Source: Actinomycetota bacterium
Lineage (GTDB): Bacteria; Actinomycetota; Acidimicrobiia; Acidimicrobiales; Ilumatobacteraceae
Direction of reading: 5' to 3'
Assembly (NCBI GenBank): GCA_009705865.1
Contig: WLSJ01000098.1
Location: 1 to 6,215, forward strand
Length of the DNA stretch: 6,215 bases
The translations under genes and the position numbers were made by a program. This document shows, piece after piece, positions 1 through 5,500 of this stretch (its first letter is position 1; each line of letters starts with the position of its first letter). The notes beneath the pieces are model-generated. The model ran no database searches, was not told the origin of the DNA, and saw only the letters and a program-made list of their open reading frames with translations.

Positions 1-482
1 CCTGCATTGCGATACATCTGATCAACTGGGTTCGAATAGATAAATCCATATGTCATTCCGGAGGTGTGTGAAAACAGATGCCACATTTCCATTGGATCAG
101 TTACTGGCTCATAGCGAGGTGCAGTCAATGTTCCGGAGCGGAATACCTTTTGATTCGCGAATGATGGAATAAACCATTTCACTTGGTCATGCATTTCAAA
201 CAGACCCTCTTCCCACAAGATCAGTGCAGCTACTGCACAGATTGGCTTAGTCATGGAATATGCGCGATAGATGGTGTCGCTAGCTATGGGCTTTTTATTT
301 TCAACATCGGCGTGGCCGTACATATCGCTGTATGCCAACTTGCCTGCGCGTGACACTGTGATGTGATACCCAGGCAATTTGCCGCTGTCGACGTACTTGG
401 CAAAGTGTGTACGGATACGCGATAGGCGAGTGGGGTCAAGCCCTACTTCAGATGGATCAATACTTACTTCGACATTCGACAT
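1..482 (-). CDS. Serine hydrolase of the beta-lactamase / class C (EstB-like) family, 3' part missing
   Basis: This reading frame runs leftward from an ATG at 482-480 and stays open to the window edge, giving 160 codons with no stop. The N-terminal half of a PF00144-type fold is visible. The nucleophile motif S-M-T-K lies at residues 76-79 (S76 nucleophile, K79 general base), preceded by 'DTIYRAY'. The 'SHTSGMTYGF' block at about 138-147 is typical of EstB-like esterases and beta-lactamase-related hydrolases. There is no signal peptide, so a cytoplasmic esterase or amidase is more likely than an antibiotic-inactivating beta-lactamase. The second catalytic motif (YxN) and the HxG/KTG region should lie off the edge; the Y-S-N at 149-151 is probably not it. 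The start has no Shine-Dalgarno sequence but sits 6 nt after TACGAT, suggesting a leaderless message. It follows the CMD-like gene by 51 nt on the same strand. The family is sure; the substrate is unknown. Confidence 0.88.
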   Translation of the reverse strand, partial: MSNVEVSIDPSEVGLDPTRLSRIRTHFAKYVDSGKLPGYHITVSRAGKLAYSDMYGHADVENKKPIASDTIYRAYSMTKPICAVAALILWEEGLFEMHDQVKWFIPSFANQKVFRSGTLTAPRYEPVTDPMEMWHLFSHTSGMTYGFIYSNPVDQMYRNA

Positions 483-494
483 AACCGAATCGTA
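480..494 (-). promoter_or_regulatory. Candidate -10 element and leaderless start of the serine hydrolase gene
   Basis: On the minus strand TACGAT (494-489) fits the TANNNT -10 consensus and is followed by 6 nt and then the ATG at 482. There is no purine-rich ribosome binding site in the 51-nt gap. This is the layout expected when transcription starts at the A of the start codon. No convincing -35 hexamer lies 16-18 nt upstream. Inferred from sequence only. Confidence 0.4.
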
Positions 495-533
495 GGACTA
501 GTGAGCCGACTATGGAGTATCCGAAGACGTGAG

Positions 534-896
534 TTACTCCGCTTTTGGCGAAAAGTCCCGAAATGCAGATAAAGCTCGCGGACCATACACAGTGCCGGGG
601 CCACCGCTCATGGCAATTGCAACGCCAATTGTTTCAGCAACTTCAGCCTCGGTTGCCTTATTCAACGCAGCCCCACGTGCGTGACTAGCGATGCAACCAT
701 CACAACGAACTGCAATCGCAATTGCAAGGGCAAGTAATTCTTTGGTCTTTTTGTCAAGAACACCTTCTGCAAATGCAGCACTGTGCAATTGTGCAAAACC
801 GTCGTACACACCTGGAATGAGTGCCTTCAGCTCGCGACCTTCGGGCGCTAATTGGGATAACACCCCACGGCCATGATCATGAGTGTGTTCGGTCAC
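534..896 (-). CDS. Carboxymuconolactone decarboxylase / AhpD-like family protein
   Basis: A 120-residue protein of the CMD/AhpD fold, usually a homo-oligomeric helical protein. The AhpD-type active-site pattern is complete: E53, then C65-D-G-C68, then H72, with the same E-12-C-3-C-4-H spacing as AhpD. This favours a thiol peroxidase or disulfide-exchange role over a true decarboxylase, which usually lacks the CxxC pair. The C-terminal 'MSGGPGTVYGPRAL' (96-109) also matches the family. I chose the GTG at 896 because it overlaps the stop of the upstream kinase-like gene as GTGA, a normal translational-coupling arrangement. A longer TTG start at 932 would overlap by 40 nt and add an arginine-rich stretch with no family match. 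The N-terminus has an unusual His cluster (H4, H6, H8). It is probably co-transcribed with the phosphotransferase. The in vivo substrate is unknown. Confidence 0.9.
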   Translation of the reverse strand: MTEHTHDHGRGVLSQLAPEGRELKALIPGVYDGFAQLHSAAFAEGVLDKKTKELLALAIAIAVRCDGCIASHARGAALNKATEAEVAETIGVAIAMSGGPGTVYGPRALSAFRDFSPKAE

Positions 897-1999
897 GAAA
901 TCACTTTCAATGCGTCGTTGTCGGCGACGCAATACAGCGCACGCAACAACATGTCTTGCAATAACTGCTGACCACGTTCGTTCTGTTCAGCGAATCCGCC
1001 GAAAGTTGTTACTCCGTACGTGACACAGAAACAAATTGCCACCAGATACTGACGCCACATTTCAGCGCGGTCAATTGTGATTCCGTGCGTCTCTAAGCGG
1101 TCAAGGTACGTGTCAACAAGTTCCTGGTCATGACCGCGACGAACTTCAGTTGAGATTGACTGGCTAATGAAATATCCGACGTCGTACATTCCAGAACCAA
1201 CACCAACAAGTTGGAAGTCGATGACAACCGGCTCTTTTGCGTCAAACATTATGTTGTCTGCTCGGTAGTCACCGTGACACAAGGTCGTTGGTGTCATGAG
1301 ATTGCCCAGCATCCACGAAACTTTGTCAGCCCAAATTGCGCCAATGCCGCGAACACTGTCCGGAAGAAGGTGACCTGCATATTGCTCAACATTCGGCCAA
1401 CCCTGGGTCCATAACATTGGAAGAACTGCTTCGTACGTTGGATTCAACAATGGCTGGAACACATCTTGCATGCCAGCAAGCTTCGGTGAGTTCCACCACA
1501 TGGCGTGATAGTCCGCCAATTTTTCTAACAGATTTTTTGATTCGTCGAGGTTGACACCCTCTAGTTGGTTCAGACCGCGGTAATGACCGATGTCTTCCAT
1601 TGCAATTGTGAAATTGGTGTTGTCTCCTTCCATCGCTTGCCCGTAGCACTTTGCAGTTTTGAATGGCGCAGACGTTGCACAGTCGCGGTAAAAAACGAGT
1701 TCGCGAATGTAGAGAACAAGAGCATCAGCCGTGAATCGCTGAGTGGCATCATCAGTTGGGTATTTCACAACAAATGATTTCGGAGCTTTTGTGGCACCGG
1801 AATATGTAGGAATAACGCGTTGCAAAATGCTGAGGATGCCGACACCTTCACCAATGCGCTCCGTTGATACCGCAGTGACTGTGACGCCATCTTCCAAGTT
1901 GCCGCTTCCGCGCATGACGCCTTCGACCCACTGTGGCGTGATGTCTGATTCAGATGCAAGGAGACCAAGTCCGGTCCCTAAGAGATCAACGATTGCCAT
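893..1999 (-). CDS. Aminoglycoside-phosphotransferase / ecdysteroid-kinase-like phosphotransferase
   Basis: A 368-residue protein with a protein-kinase-like small-molecule phosphotransferase fold. In order there is a glycine-containing loop (E51-G-V-G54), the likely ATP-binding lysine K79 in 'FVVKYP', a pairing glutamate E100 in 'RELVFY', a hinge 'IAMEDI' (132-137), the Brenner motif H242-G-D-Y-R-A-D-N249 with catalytic base D244, and the metal-binding D261 in 'IDFQ'. The 'ELVFY' helix and 'DFQ' instead of DFG/DLD resemble the ecdysteroid-kinase-like (EcKL/DUF1679) branch of the APH clan, whose bacterial members are common in Actinobacteria and mostly uncharacterised. It is therefore unlikely to be an antibiotic-resistance gene; a hydroxyl on a lipid, steroid or alcohol is a likelier target. 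The start is the ATG at 1999, with AGGGGG 7 nt upstream. An upstream TTG at 2038 lacks support. It heads a minus-strand operon with the CMD-like gene. Confidence 0.88.
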   Translation of the reverse strand: MAIVDLLGTGLGLLASESDITPQWVEGVMRGSGNLEDGVTVTAVSTERIGEGVGILSILQRVIPTYSGATKAPKSFVVKYPTDDATQRFTADALVLYIRELVFYRDCATSAPFKTAKCYGQAMEGDNTNFTIAMEDIGHYRGLNQLEGVNLDESKNLLEKLADYHAMWWNSPKLAGMQDVFQPLLNPTYEAVLPMLWTQGWPNVEQYAGHLLPDSVRGIGAIWADKVSWMLGNLMTPTTLCHGDYRADNIMFDAKEPVVIDFQLVGVGSGMYDVGYFISQSISTEVRRGHDQELVDTYLDRLETHGITIDRAEMWRQYLVAICFCVTYGVTTFGGFAEQNERGQQLLQDMLLRALYCVADNDALKVIS

Positions 2000-2006
2000 G
2001 GAAATA

Positions 2007-2029
2007 CCCCCTGATAATTGCTCCCCCTG
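2007..2029 (-). promoter_or_regulatory. Ribosome binding site of the phosphotransferase gene, with a duplicated CAGGGGG box
   Basis: On the minus strand CAGGGGG at 2013-2007 lies 7 nt before the ATG at 1999 and is the likely Shine-Dalgarno sequence, which fixes the start. An identical CAGGGGG occurs 16 nt further upstream (2029-2023). The second copy has no obvious start codon of its own at the right distance. Confidence 0.6.
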
Positions 2030-2044
2030 GAACAACAAACCAAA

Positions 2045-2072
2045 ACACTAGTTGTCTTTACGATGAACGCAA
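2045..2072 (-). promoter_or_regulatory. Weak candidate promoter for the phosphotransferase-CMD operon
   Basis: Minus-strand TTGCGT (2072-2067) and TAGTGT (2050-2045) are separated by 16 nt and could be -35 and -10 hexamers. Transcription would then start about 40 nt before the ATG at 1999. Both hexamers are poor matches to consensus, so this is only the best candidate in the 98-bp divergent region. Confidence 0.22.
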
Positions 2073-2084
2073 ACTGGAGAGGCG

Positions 2085-2100
2085 TAGCCTTTCTTCCATG
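2085..2100 (+). promoter_or_regulatory. Candidate -10 element and leaderless start of the Gfo/Idh/MocA gene
   Basis: TAGCCT (2085-2090) fits TANNNT and is followed by 7 nt and the ATG at 2098. The only Shine-Dalgarno-like run, GGAGAGG at 2076-2082, is 15 nt from the ATG, too far for a standard site, so a leaderless transcript is the simpler reading. No good -35 is seen. The alternative is a longer leader using the distant GGAGAGG. Confidence 0.35.
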
Positions 2101-3174
2101 TCAGAACTGCGCGTCGGCGTTATTGGTACAGGGATGATGGGGTGCGAGCATCTGCGTAATCTCATGGGCATTCCTGAAGCCGTCGTTACCGCCATTAGCG
2201 ATCCGCATGACGAACAACATGGGTGGGCTCGTCGCACTTTGGGTGACAATGCTGCATCGGTGAGGGAGTTCACTGACCATCGCGATCTTCTTAATAGTGG
2301 GCTGGTTGACGCAGTTCTTGTTGCATCACCGAATTTCACGCACAAAGTTTTGTTAGATGACATCTTTGACACTGACATCCCTGTATTGGTGGAAAAACCA
2401 ATGTGCACAACTGTTGAAGACTGCGTGTCGATAGTTAATGCGCAAGCGCAACGGAAAGCTATGACATGGGTAGGTCTTGAATACCGATACATGGCTCCGA
2501 TTGCGGGACTATTACGGGAGCTACGCAGCGGAATTATTGGTGACATGAAAATGATGTCTATCCGCGAACATCGTTTCCCATTTCTTGTCAAGGTTGACAA
2601 CTGGAATCGCTTCTCCCAGAACACAGGCGGCACATTGGTAGAAAAGTGTTGCCACTTTTTTGACCTGATGAACTTGGCTGTGGAATCTCGCCCAGTGCGT
2701 GTGATTGCAAGCGGCGGGCAAGACGTAAATCAGCTTGACGAGGTGTACGACGGAAAGCGCAGTGACATTCTTGATAACGCATACGTGATTGTTGAGTATG
2801 CAAATGGTGTTCGCACCATGCTTGACCTCTCGATGTTTGCCGAAGGTGGGCAACACGAACAAGAGATCACAGTGGTGGGGGACAAGGGGAAGCTAGAAGC
2901 GTTCATACCGGGTAACGGAAAGATTTTCGTCGGTGACCGTTCAACACGGTCAGTGCGTGAGATAGACGTACCAACAGACCCAGATATTGCACATATGGGT
3001 TTTCACTTCGGTGCCAGTTTTATCGAATGCAAACGATTTGTTGATGCTGTGCTGAATAACACACAACCAGAAGTCACCGTTGTCGATGGACTCTGGTCAG
3101 TAGTCATTGGTGCCGCTGCTCACAAATCAATTGATGAACAACGGCCCGTACTGATTTCAGAATACGGACTCTGA
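2098..3174 (+). CDS. Gfo/Idh/MocA-family NAD(P)-dependent oxidoreductase
   Basis: A 358-residue protein of the usual family length. An N-terminal Rossmann fold carries G10-T-G-M-M-G15 for the dinucleotide, followed by 'ASPNFTH' (76-82) and the hallmark E99-K-P101, whose lysine is the usual active-site residue. The C-terminal alpha/beta domain has 'EYRYMAP' (128-134) and the family block G177-G-T...H186-F-F-D189, where H186 is the expected catalytic histidine and D189 its conserved companion. Members oxidise or reduce sugars, inositols, bile-pigment-like compounds or diols, or act as hydro-lyases; the substrate cannot be told here. The frame extends upstream to 1954, but residues before 2098 have no family match and would cross the divergent gene's start, so the ATG at 2098 is chosen. 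It is the first gene of a tight operon; the next gene begins 1 nt after its stop. Confidence 0.9.
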   Translation: MSELRVGVIGTGMMGCEHLRNLMGIPEAVVTAISDPHDEQHGWARRTLGDNAASVREFTDHRDLLNSGLVDAVLVASPNFTHKVLLDDIFDTDIPVLVEKPMCTTVEDCVSIVNAQAQRKAMTWVGLEYRYMAPIAGLLRELRSGIIGDMKMMSIREHRFPFLVKVDNWNRFSQNTGGTLVEKCCHFFDLMNLAVESRPVRVIASGGQDVNQLDEVYDGKRSDILDNAYVIVEYANGVRTMLDLSMFAEGGQHEQEITVVGDKGKLEAFIPGNGKIFVGDRSTRSVREIDVPTDPDIAHMGFHFGASFIECKRFVDAVLNNTQPEVTVVDGLWSVVIGAAAHKSIDEQRPVLISEYGL

Positions 3175-3175
3175 T

Positions 3176-3610
3176 ATGGATGATCTATTACTCACAGTGC
3201 ATCTGGTGTCGGCCTGCATCATGGTGGGTGTCATCTGGTTTGTGCAGTTAGTGCATTACCCGTTACTAGCAGTGGTGCCGATAGAGAGCGCAAAGCAAGT
3301 CGCTGAAAAACATCAGAAGTGGACAGGAATTGTTGTTGGCCCACCGATGGCAGTCGAGGGTGTGTCCACCTTAATTCTGTGGGCCAATACTCCGTCCGGA
3401 GTGTGGTGGTGGCTGACGTGGGCAAACGGCGCGTGTTTAGCTGTTGCGCTTCTGTGCACCATATTTCTGTCTGTGCCGCGACATGCGCGCATGGTCGAGG
3501 CACCTGATGCACAGGTAGGCCGCGAACTCGTACAAACGAATTGGCCCCGCACCATTGCGTGGACCATGTGCGGCCTTCTCGCTGCCGTCATGCTGTTACA
3601 AGGGATGTAG
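3176..3610 (+). CDS. Four-helix integral membrane protein of unknown function
   Basis: A 144-residue protein with four predicted transmembrane segments at about 5-30, 50-70, 79-100 and 124-142, and no cleavable signal peptide. Several polar or aromatic residues look conserved rather than random: H9, W21, Q24, H27 and P29 in helix 1, 'GPP' 55-57 and E61 in helix 2, P101-R-H103 after helix 3, and T121-N-W-P-R-T126 entering helix 4. I recall this pattern (HYP...GPPM..E...TNW.RT..W) in short hypothetical membrane proteins of diverse bacteria, but not an assigned function. Intramembrane histidines could bind haem or a metal; this is speculation. The start ATG follows the oxidoreductase stop by one base and has no Shine-Dalgarno sequence, so translation is probably coupled. 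The context suggests an accessory role next to two dehydrogenases. Confidence 0.8.
   Translation: MDDLLLTVHLVSACIMVGVIWFVQLVHYPLLAVVPIESAKQVAEKHQKWTGIVVGPPMAVEGVSTLILWANTPSGVWWWLTWANGACLAVALLCTIFLSVPRHARMVEAPDAQVGRELVQTNWPRTIAWTMCGLLAAVMLLQGM
3600..3604 (+). promoter_or_regulatory. Ribosome binding site setting the GTG start of the SDR gene
   Basis: AAGGG lies inside the last codons of the membrane-protein gene and is 8 nt from the GTG at 3613. The ATG at 3611 is in another frame and is followed at once by TGA, so GTG is the real start. Confidence 0.7.
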
Positions 3611-3612
3611 AT

Positions 3613-4587
3613 GTGAGTAATTTTCTTAGTTCTTTACTGGACACAGCAATTGTCCCAGGATTTTCTCGCATAGGTTTTCTTGCGCGTTCCCGTATTAATC
3701 ATTGGGATCAAGTATCTGCCTATGACCTAACAGGCAAAGTTGTGGTTATCACTGGGCCAACTTCAGGGCTTGGGAAAGAATGTGTACGCATTCTCGCCCC
3801 AACAGGTGCGCAGTTGGTTCTTGTTGCACGAAACAAAGAAAAGTGCGAAGACGTTATTTCGTCTGTGCGCAGTATCTGCACTGGGCCAGAGCCAGTGTGC
3901 GTTGTTGCTGAGATGGGGGACTTGCCCTCCGTTGGCAAAGCAGCAAGAGAGATTGCAACTCGTTTCCCAGAGGTTTTTGCGATTGTTCACAATGCCGGCG
4001 CTCTTCTCAATTCACGTGAAGTGTCGGCTCAAGGCATTGAACAAACAGTTGCATCTCATGTTCTCGGGCCACATCTTCTGACAACGATTTTGCTTCCTAA
4101 CCTGATTGCTGCTCAAGGCCGCGTGGTCACCGTTTCTTCTGGCGGTATGTATTCAGCAGAACTGCCGAACATCGATGGGAAACGTTCTCTAGAGATGCGT
4201 GCAGATAGCTATAACGGTTCCAAACAATATGCAATTGCGAAGCGTGCGCAGGTAACACTGAATGAAATTTGGGCAACCAAAGAACGCGCAGTTCACTTTG
4301 ATGCAATGCATCCTGGTTGGGCAGATACTCCCGGAGTACAGGAATCAATTCCAGCATTCCGACGAATCACAAAACCAATTTTGCGCTCTGCACAACAAGG
4401 TGCTGACACCATTGCATGGCTGGCAGCTGTGCAGCCAATCCCAGGGGCTAGTGGTTCGTTCTGGTCAGATCGTGAAGTGCGCGGTATTCACAAAATTCCG
4501 ACAACACGCCGCAGTGATACTGCCGAGGCCCGGACACATTTGTGGAACTGGTGCAATCAAACAATCGCACCGTACGTATCTGAATAG
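3613..4587 (+). CDS. Short-chain dehydrogenase/reductase, DHRS12-like
   Basis: A 324-residue classical-type SDR. The cofactor motif T47-G-P-T-S-G-L-G54 follows a roughly 37-residue N-terminal extension ('PGFSRIGFLARSRINHW', 15-31) like that of the DHRS12 subfamily. Then come H126-N-A-G129, the catalytic serine region S175-S-G-G, and Y206-A-I-A-K210 as the YxxxK pair. 'SYNGSKQYAIAKRAQVTLNE' (199-218) and 'HPGWADTPGV' are strongly DHRS12-like. Arg73, after the second strand, favours NADP(H). The usual catalytic Asn of the 'N-x-L-G' helix is His149 ('SHVLG'), a change I believe recurs in bacterial relatives. The substrate is unknown; lipid, sterol or aromatic alcohols and ketones are possible. 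The start is the GTG at 3613 with AAGGG 8 nt upstream, 2 nt after the membrane-protein stop. The reading frame also opens at 3541, but that part overlaps the upstream gene and has no family match. Confidence 0.9.
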   Translation: MSNFLSSLLDTAIVPGFSRIGFLARSRINHWDQVSAYDLTGKVVVITGPTSGLGKECVRILAPTGAQLVLVARNKEKCEDVISSVRSICTGPEPVCVVAEMGDLPSVGKAAREIATRFPEVFAIVHNAGALLNSREVSAQGIEQTVASHVLGPHLLTTILLPNLIAAQGRVVTVSSGGMYSAELPNIDGKRSLEMRADSYNGSKQYAIAKRAQVTLNEIWATKERAVHFDAMHPGWADTPGVQESIPAFRRITKPILRSAQQGADTIAWLAAVQPIPGASGSFWSDREVRGIHKIPTTRRSDTAEARTHLWNWCNQTIAPYVSE

Positions 4588-4599
4588 TTCAGCGTTTGC

Positions 4600-5442
4600 C
4601 TAGATACAACGGTTAGTGGTGGTGCCAATGCCATCAATAGTGGAAACCAAAACATCGCCAGGCTTTAAGAACACTGCTGGCTTGCGAGAAACGCCAACAC
4701 CACCTGGTGTGCCAGTAAAGATCACATCGCCGGGAAGCAATTCAACAATTCCCGATACGTATTCCACAATGTCGCCAACATTGAAGACAAGGTCATCGGT
4801 CAATGTGTTTTGCACTTCCTCACCATTCAGCGTGCAAGTCATATGCATCACATCACGATTCGGAACGTCGGCTGCGTCAACAAGCCATGGCCCAAATGGT
4901 CCGAAGTTCTTTTTACTTTTACCAAGGTCAAAGTGGGGAGGCTGAGCAGCAAATTGCAATGCACGGTCTGAGATGTCTTGACCAACGCTGATTCCAGCGA
5001 TGTGATTCCATGCGTCTGCTTTAGCGATATTGCGACCACCACTACTAATGACAACTACAAGTTCAACTTCCCAGTCGACCATTGGCGCATCAATCGGAAT
5101 GTCAGCATTCGGGCCAGCAATGCATGACGTGAACTTTGTAAATGTCAGAGGAACAGCAGGAAGTCCCATTCCACTTTCTTCAGCGTGAGAGCGATAGTTC
5201 AAACCGATTGCAAACACTTGCAACGGCCATGGGGAAGGTGCATCAAGCTCGTCGGGGTTGGCAGGTGATCCACCTTCAGTCACGGTTGCAGCAAACGCAC
5301 GCAATTCGGCCCAACGTGGAAAAGCTTTGATGGGATCTGAATCAAATTTTCCGCCACTTACTTCTGCCAGGTCCACAAGGTTGTTGTTAGGGCCGACCAC
5401 TAACTGAGCCCGGCCGTTTTTGGAAGCGAATCGCAATGTCAT
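4600..5442 (-). CDS. Fumarylacetoacetate hydrolase (FAH) family protein
   Basis: A 280-residue single-domain FAH protein, the family's usual size. Visible are 'AIGLNYRSHAEE' (78-89) with the probable catalytic His86, 'FTKFTSCIAGP' (101-111), the metal ligands E125 and E127 in 'DWEVEL', D156 in 'GQDISD', the substrate-loop 'SKKNFGPFGPW' (176-186), and 'GDVIFTGTPGGVG' (238-250). Such enzymes use Mg2+ or Mn2+ to cleave or decarboxylate acylpyruvates or 2-hydroxy-dienoates, often after meta ring cleavage. I place the start at the ATG at 5442: family members begin at this point ('MTLRFASKNG'), and TATAGT lies 7 nt upstream as a leaderless -10. An ATG at 5460 would add six residues but lies inside the palindrome and has no ribosome binding site. 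It is divergent from the VOC-TetR pair and convergent with the SDR, with 12 nt between stops. It is probably controlled by the TetR protein. Confidence 0.92.
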   Translation of the reverse strand: MTLRFASKNGRAQLVVGPNNNLVDLAEVSGGKFDSDPIKAFPRWAELRAFAATVTEGGSPANPDELDAPSPWPLQVFAIGLNYRSHAEESGMGLPAVPLTFTKFTSCIAGPNADIPIDAPMVDWEVELVVVISSGGRNIAKADAWNHIAGISVGQDISDRALQFAAQPPHFDLGKSKKNFGPFGPWLVDAADVPNRDVMHMTCTLNGEEVQNTLTDDLVFNVGDIVEYVSGIVELLPGDVIFTGTPGGVGVSRKPAVFLKPGDVLVSTIDGIGTTTNRCI

Positions 5443-5449
5443 GGAAGCC

Positions 5450-5457
5450 ACTATAGT
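5450..5457. promoter_or_regulatory. Symmetric ACTATAGT: candidate shared -10 element for both divergent genes
   Basis: ACTATAGT is its own reverse complement, so TATAGT reads on both strands (minus 5455-5450, plus 5452-5457). On the minus strand it is 7 nt before the FAH ATG at 5442. On the plus strand it would start transcription near 5464, inside the palindrome, leaving a leader of about 37 nt with a good ribosome binding site. Convincing -35 hexamers are not seen on either side. Confidence 0.45.
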
Positions 5458-5483
5458 CATTGTTAGTCATTTGACTAACAATG
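5458..5483. promoter_or_regulatory. Perfect 26-bp palindrome, probable TetR-family operator
   Basis: CATTGTTAGTCA (5458-5469), a TT centre (5470-5471) and TGACTAACAATG (5472-5483) form two perfect 12-bp inverted arms. The length, short spacer and position are typical of a TetR-family operator. It covers the region upstream of the -10 for the FAH gene and the expected transcription start of the VOC-TetR transcript, so a bound repressor would block both directions. The regulator encoded at 6022 is the obvious candidate. No second copy was found in the window. Confidence 0.75.
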
Positions 5484-5489
5484 GAAAGT

Positions 5490-5494
5490 AGGAG
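5490..5494 (+). promoter_or_regulatory. Ribosome binding site of the VOC-family gene
   Basis: AGGAG sits 6 nt before the ATG at 5501, immediately after the palindrome. It is the clearest Shine-Dalgarno sequence in the window and fixes the start. Confidence 0.75.
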
Positions 5495-5500
5495 CAAATC

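Noticed and set aside
339..356. A Y-S-N tripeptide in the serine hydrolase (residues 149-151) as the second catalytic YxN motif
   Set aside because: It immediately follows the SHTSGMTYGF block, where relatives have a non-catalytic segment; the real tyrosine motif is expected later, off the left edge. The interval given is where the motif might be sought, but it actually codes near the left end (about 30-40).
1..482. Beta-lactamase resistance gene
   Set aside because: There is no signal peptide and the sequence blocks are of the EstB-like hydrolase type; a resistance role is not supported.
1954..2097. Upstream extension of the Gfo/Idh/MocA frame
   Set aside because: The added residues have no family resemblance, run antisense through the start of the divergent gene and lack a ribosome binding site.
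2058..2862. Long antisense frames opposite the Gfo/Idh/MocA gene
   Set aside because: Their translations have no recognisable domain and lie wholly opposite a gene with clear family motifs; treated as shadows.
3541..3612. Longer SDR start overlapping the membrane-protein gene
   Set aside because: The extension is a frame shadow of the membrane protein, and a well-placed AAGGG supports GTG at 3613.
4576..4607. GTATCT...AGATAC inverted repeat across the convergent SDR/FAH ends as a terminator
   Set aside because: Only a 6-bp A/T-rich stem with a 20-nt loop and no T-run on either strand; too weak to call a terminator.
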